Positions 61,691 through 64,000 of a stretch of DNA of 64,000 bases are shown piece by piece. Position numbers and translations under genes: made by a program. Below the pieces are notes generated by a model. The model did no database searches. It saw only the letters and a program-made list of their open reading frames with translations, and was not told the DNA's origin. This stretch comes from Equus caballus (lineage: Eukaryota; Chordata; Mammalia; Perissodactyla; Equidae). The stretch spans positions 17,033,001 through 17,097,000 of the forward strand of contig NC_091695.1 of assembly GCF_041296265.1 (NCBI RefSeq), in the 5' to 3' direction. The stretch's first letter is position 1; each line of letters begins with the position of its first letter.

Positions 61691-62014
61691 GGCTACTAAA
61701 CAACTTTTGAAGTCCTTGGACTGGAGATAGGAGAGGTTGTTGTTAGTCTATATTTTAGATTTGCACAGAGTGTCTTGGCAGCTGTATACTTTGTTTAATA
61801 AGAGGGATAATTCTAACAATAGGTCTGAGTATTTAGAGCAGTCTTAGAGAGCATGTAGTTTATATCCCCACTTAAAGCAGTAGTCGCTAATGTATTCCCA
61901 CCAAGTGCCGGATAGACTCTGCTTAAGAACCTATGCTACTGAAGCAGTTCTTTTACCACATCATTTGGCTGTAGGAACAATTGTATTTAGCTAGTATAGG
62001 GCACTGTTCACTTC

Positions 62015-62235
62015 TTCAGTGGTACAGTGCAATGGTTAAGAATTTGTGTTTCACAAGGAGATTATGTGGATTTGTAATGCTCAATCATTTTAGGTGAGAT
62101 GTTTAATGTCTCCATGTCTTAGTTTCCTCATCTTCAAGACAGGATTTGTGATAGTACATATCTCAAGTGATATGAAAAATAAATGCAATAATGCATGCAA
62201 CATACATAGCACCTTTCTGGGACACAGTGTAAAAA
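62015..62235 (+). mobile_element. MIR SINE, sense, near full length
   Basis: The phrases cagtgcaatggttaagaatt, ctccatgtcttagtttcctc, atcttcaagacaggatttg and cacctttctgggacacagtg. Confidence 0.88.
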
Positions 62236-62504
62236 AGTTGTTTTATTGATATTTTTATTATTCATTAGAATATGTTGTTTCGTCTGGAGGCACCCCTTCA
62301 CAAGGAAAAGTGGAAGGAATGATTTATATTGATTCAGGCTCATGAGCAGAGATGGTGTCAGGTAAATCGGATCTGCGTCTTCCTGGAGCAGAGAAAGATA
62401 CTTAAGGTTTTATTTTCTTTAATCACCATATCTGGAAAATTATTAGAATCTTGGAAACTTAATAAATGATTGTAGCTTCTGGTTTGGGGATTGCATTTTA
62501 TATA

Positions 62505-62505
<1 letters not shown>

Positions 62506-62545
<40 letters not shown>
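62506..62545. repeat. (TA)n microsatellite
   Basis: About 40 bp of nearly pure TA with two C interruptions (tacata at each side). Confidence 0.92.
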
Positions 62546-62734
62546 TTAGAACACACGCTGTATTGTGGAATTGTCATTCAATTTTATTGTAGAACTGTTT
62601 AGTGAAGTGAGCACAGAAAGCATAAATCTATTTCACTGGATTGTTATGAAAATGAAACTATATCATGAATCACAGTATCTCTTCCATGTTGAGAACTTGA
62701 TATTATCATCAGAGAAGCAATATAGCTTGTTACT

Positions 62735-62925
62735 GGTATTGATTTTGAATCATGAAAAGCTGCATTTGATTTGGCTTCAATGTTTACTAGTTGTGGGAAC
62801 TTGGTGTCATTGTTTCAACCCTCTAAGCTTCGGTATCTTATCTCTAAAGTGAAGAGAATGTCTCATAGGATAATCTGTTGGCTGAGACATAGTAGGGAGT
62901 CACTGAATATTAGCAATATATAATA
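62735..62925 (+). mobile_element. MIR SINE, sense, diverged
   Basis: The phrases ctagttgtgggaacttggtg, ctctaagcttcggtatctta, tctctaaagtgaagagaatg and catagtagggagtcactgaa. Confidence 0.75.
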
Positions 62926-63604
62926 ATAATAATCCAATCTGAGAAGAAAGAAACATAGATGGAAAGAGTATAGTTATCAATAAGTGGAGAGTCCTTGGGT
63001 TATGACATATCTCTTCTACTAGCACAGTCCAATGTTCAATAAGTATATGGAATAAATGACTAAGAATTTGCATGAAATGTTCCAAGTTCTTAGTTCTTGG
63101 GTGTGTCAAGTGATAAGTGGAAGTCAGCTTCCTAGCTTGAGTTTTCCAAAAAGCAGAGGCTGACAGAAAGGCTTGTATGTAGGTAGTTTATTTGGGGAAA
63201 TGGAATGGAGGCAGTCAATGAGGAGAGTGAAACACGAAGGAAAGAAAGTTAATCCAAGATTCTGTTAAGCTTGTTACCATTTATCCACCGGCTTATATCT
63301 ATCAATGATCCAGGGTGTCCTTAAACTGTGTTAATTCCTTCATCTTTCCAGGTGTGTGTGTGCACCAGAATGATGAAGCAGAGTCTTCTAAGCATCTCAA
63401 GCAGCACATACCAGGACAGACAGCAAGAGATACGCTGAGGAGAGAAGGTGTTGTTGGGGGGATAAGTAGGAAAAAGCTGTTGTTAGGCTATAATTGTCAG
63501 CAGCTGGCTGCTGTATCAATAGCTAGAGAAAAAAGTAAGTCAAGAGGGTGTGAGATAGAGTGCAAAAATGTCCAATACACTCAGTGATTACTAGTTCAAA
63601 ACAC
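62926..63604. other. Region upstream of the OR pseudogene
   Basis: Unassigned non-coding DNA. The open frame at 63,315-63,587 shows no known domain. Confidence 0.4.
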
Positions 63605-63617
63605 TATTATTTTGTAG
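63605..63617 (+). promoter_or_regulatory. Candidate splice acceptor before the OR pseudogene
   Basis: attattttgtag ends 43 nt before the ATG at 63,661. A second possible site (attttccag) ends at 63,626. The position matches the other three ORs. Confidence 0.45.
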
Positions 63618-63660
63618 ATTTTCCAGTGCAGAGCAATGTGCTTACATCAGCCCACAGTAA

Positions 63661-64000
63661 ATGGAGAATCCAAACAGTGTGACTGAATTCATTCTTTTGG
63701 ACATCGCAAATAATCCTGTCCTGCTGAAAATACTCTCTGCTGTGTTTCTAATCATGTACGTGTCCACAGTTTTAGGAAACCTACTCACTGTGGTAACCAT
63801 GATCACAAATCAGATCACCTTTGTATCTTTTCCTTACTCCCTTGTCCCTAATGGATGCCACCTACTTTTCTATTGTCACCCTCAAGATGACTGTGGACTC
63901 CCTCTCTGAGAGCACTATCATCGCCCTCAAAGGCTGCATGGCCCAGCTCTTTGCAGAGCATTTCTTTGGTGGTCTGGGGATCATCCTTCTCATTGTCATG
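63661..64000 (+). pseudogene. Olfactory receptor pseudogene, family 4 (OR4C12/13-like), 5' part
   Basis: The first 51 codons read as a normal OR N-terminus ([12 protein letters not shown]1 with LGNLL). After MITNQ the frame slips at about 63,814. The continuation in the other frame (63,815-64,000, 62 codons, open to the window edge) is clean OR sequence: [38 protein letters not shown]. Against the family pattern (NQ-SLR-SPMY) about 8 nt are missing here, so one deletion disables the gene within this view. The residues fit the human OR4C12/OR4C13 group better than the three neighbours. The rest of the gene is beyond the window, so further lesions cannot be judged. Confidence 0.85.

Noticed and set aside
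1-64000. A novel defence, toxin or biosynthetic system
   Set aside because: Both strands were read for clustered unknown genes or non-coding RNA structure. What is present is explained by an olfactory receptor cluster and layered mobile elements.

Overview
The window looks like a piece of a mammalian nuclear genome, most likely a perissodactyl and probably a horse or close relative (Equus). The main clue is seven tRNA-derived SINEs of the equine ERE type, read by their GGGCCGGCCC-like head, tRNA-like box B and 'gaggaagattggcaacagatgttagctcagg'-style tail, most of them flanked by target-site duplications. Lineage-specific LINE-1 elements and eutherian-wide MIR, L2, L1M, HAL1, MaLR and ERVL remnants fit the same picture. 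There is no sign of bacterial, plasmid or viral genome organisation.

The genic content is one stretch of an olfactory receptor (OR) family 4 cluster. Three single-exon, apparently intact OR genes (5,279-6,196; 36,927-37,874; 52,005-52,958) and a broken fourth that runs off the right edge (63,661-64,000) all lie on the + strand. The first three align to each other without gaps over about 300 residues and are recent tandem paralogs of the OR4A/OR4C group. The fourth is closer to the OR4C12/OR4C13 type. Each has a candidate splice acceptor 37-51 nt before its ATG, as expected of OR genes with upstream non-coding exons.

Region by region. 0-5 kb holds ERE SINEs and old L1 pieces. 5.3-6.2 kb is OR gene 1. 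7.5-7.9 kb is a MaLR solo LTR. 8.5-21.6 kb is a nested pair of antisense L1s: an older near-full-length element split by a younger 7.06-kb element that keeps a 17-bp target-site duplication and an array of about 250-bp repeats in its 5' UTR. 22-31 kb is layered fossil: old L1, class III ERV pol remnants in a non-colinear order, and EREs. 31-35 kb is mostly unassigned. 36.9-37.9 kb is OR gene 2. 38.2-42.8 kb holds an ERVL fragment split by a class I solo LTR, then an ERE and an L1M 3' half. 43.4-46.9 kb holds two head-to-tail HAL1-like elements. 52.0-53.0 kb is OR gene 3. 53-63 kb is a MIR-rich stretch with two sense EREs. 63.7 kb is the start of the OR pseudogene.

Functionally only the ORs are likely to make protein: G-protein-coupled odorant receptors of olfactory sensory neurons, with one receptor chosen per cell. 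Nothing here requires a new biological system. The most informative structures are the nested L1 pair with its monomer-type promoter array, the solo LTR inside the ERVL fossil, and the unusual motif changes in OR gene 3. All family assignments are by eye; no database search was possible.
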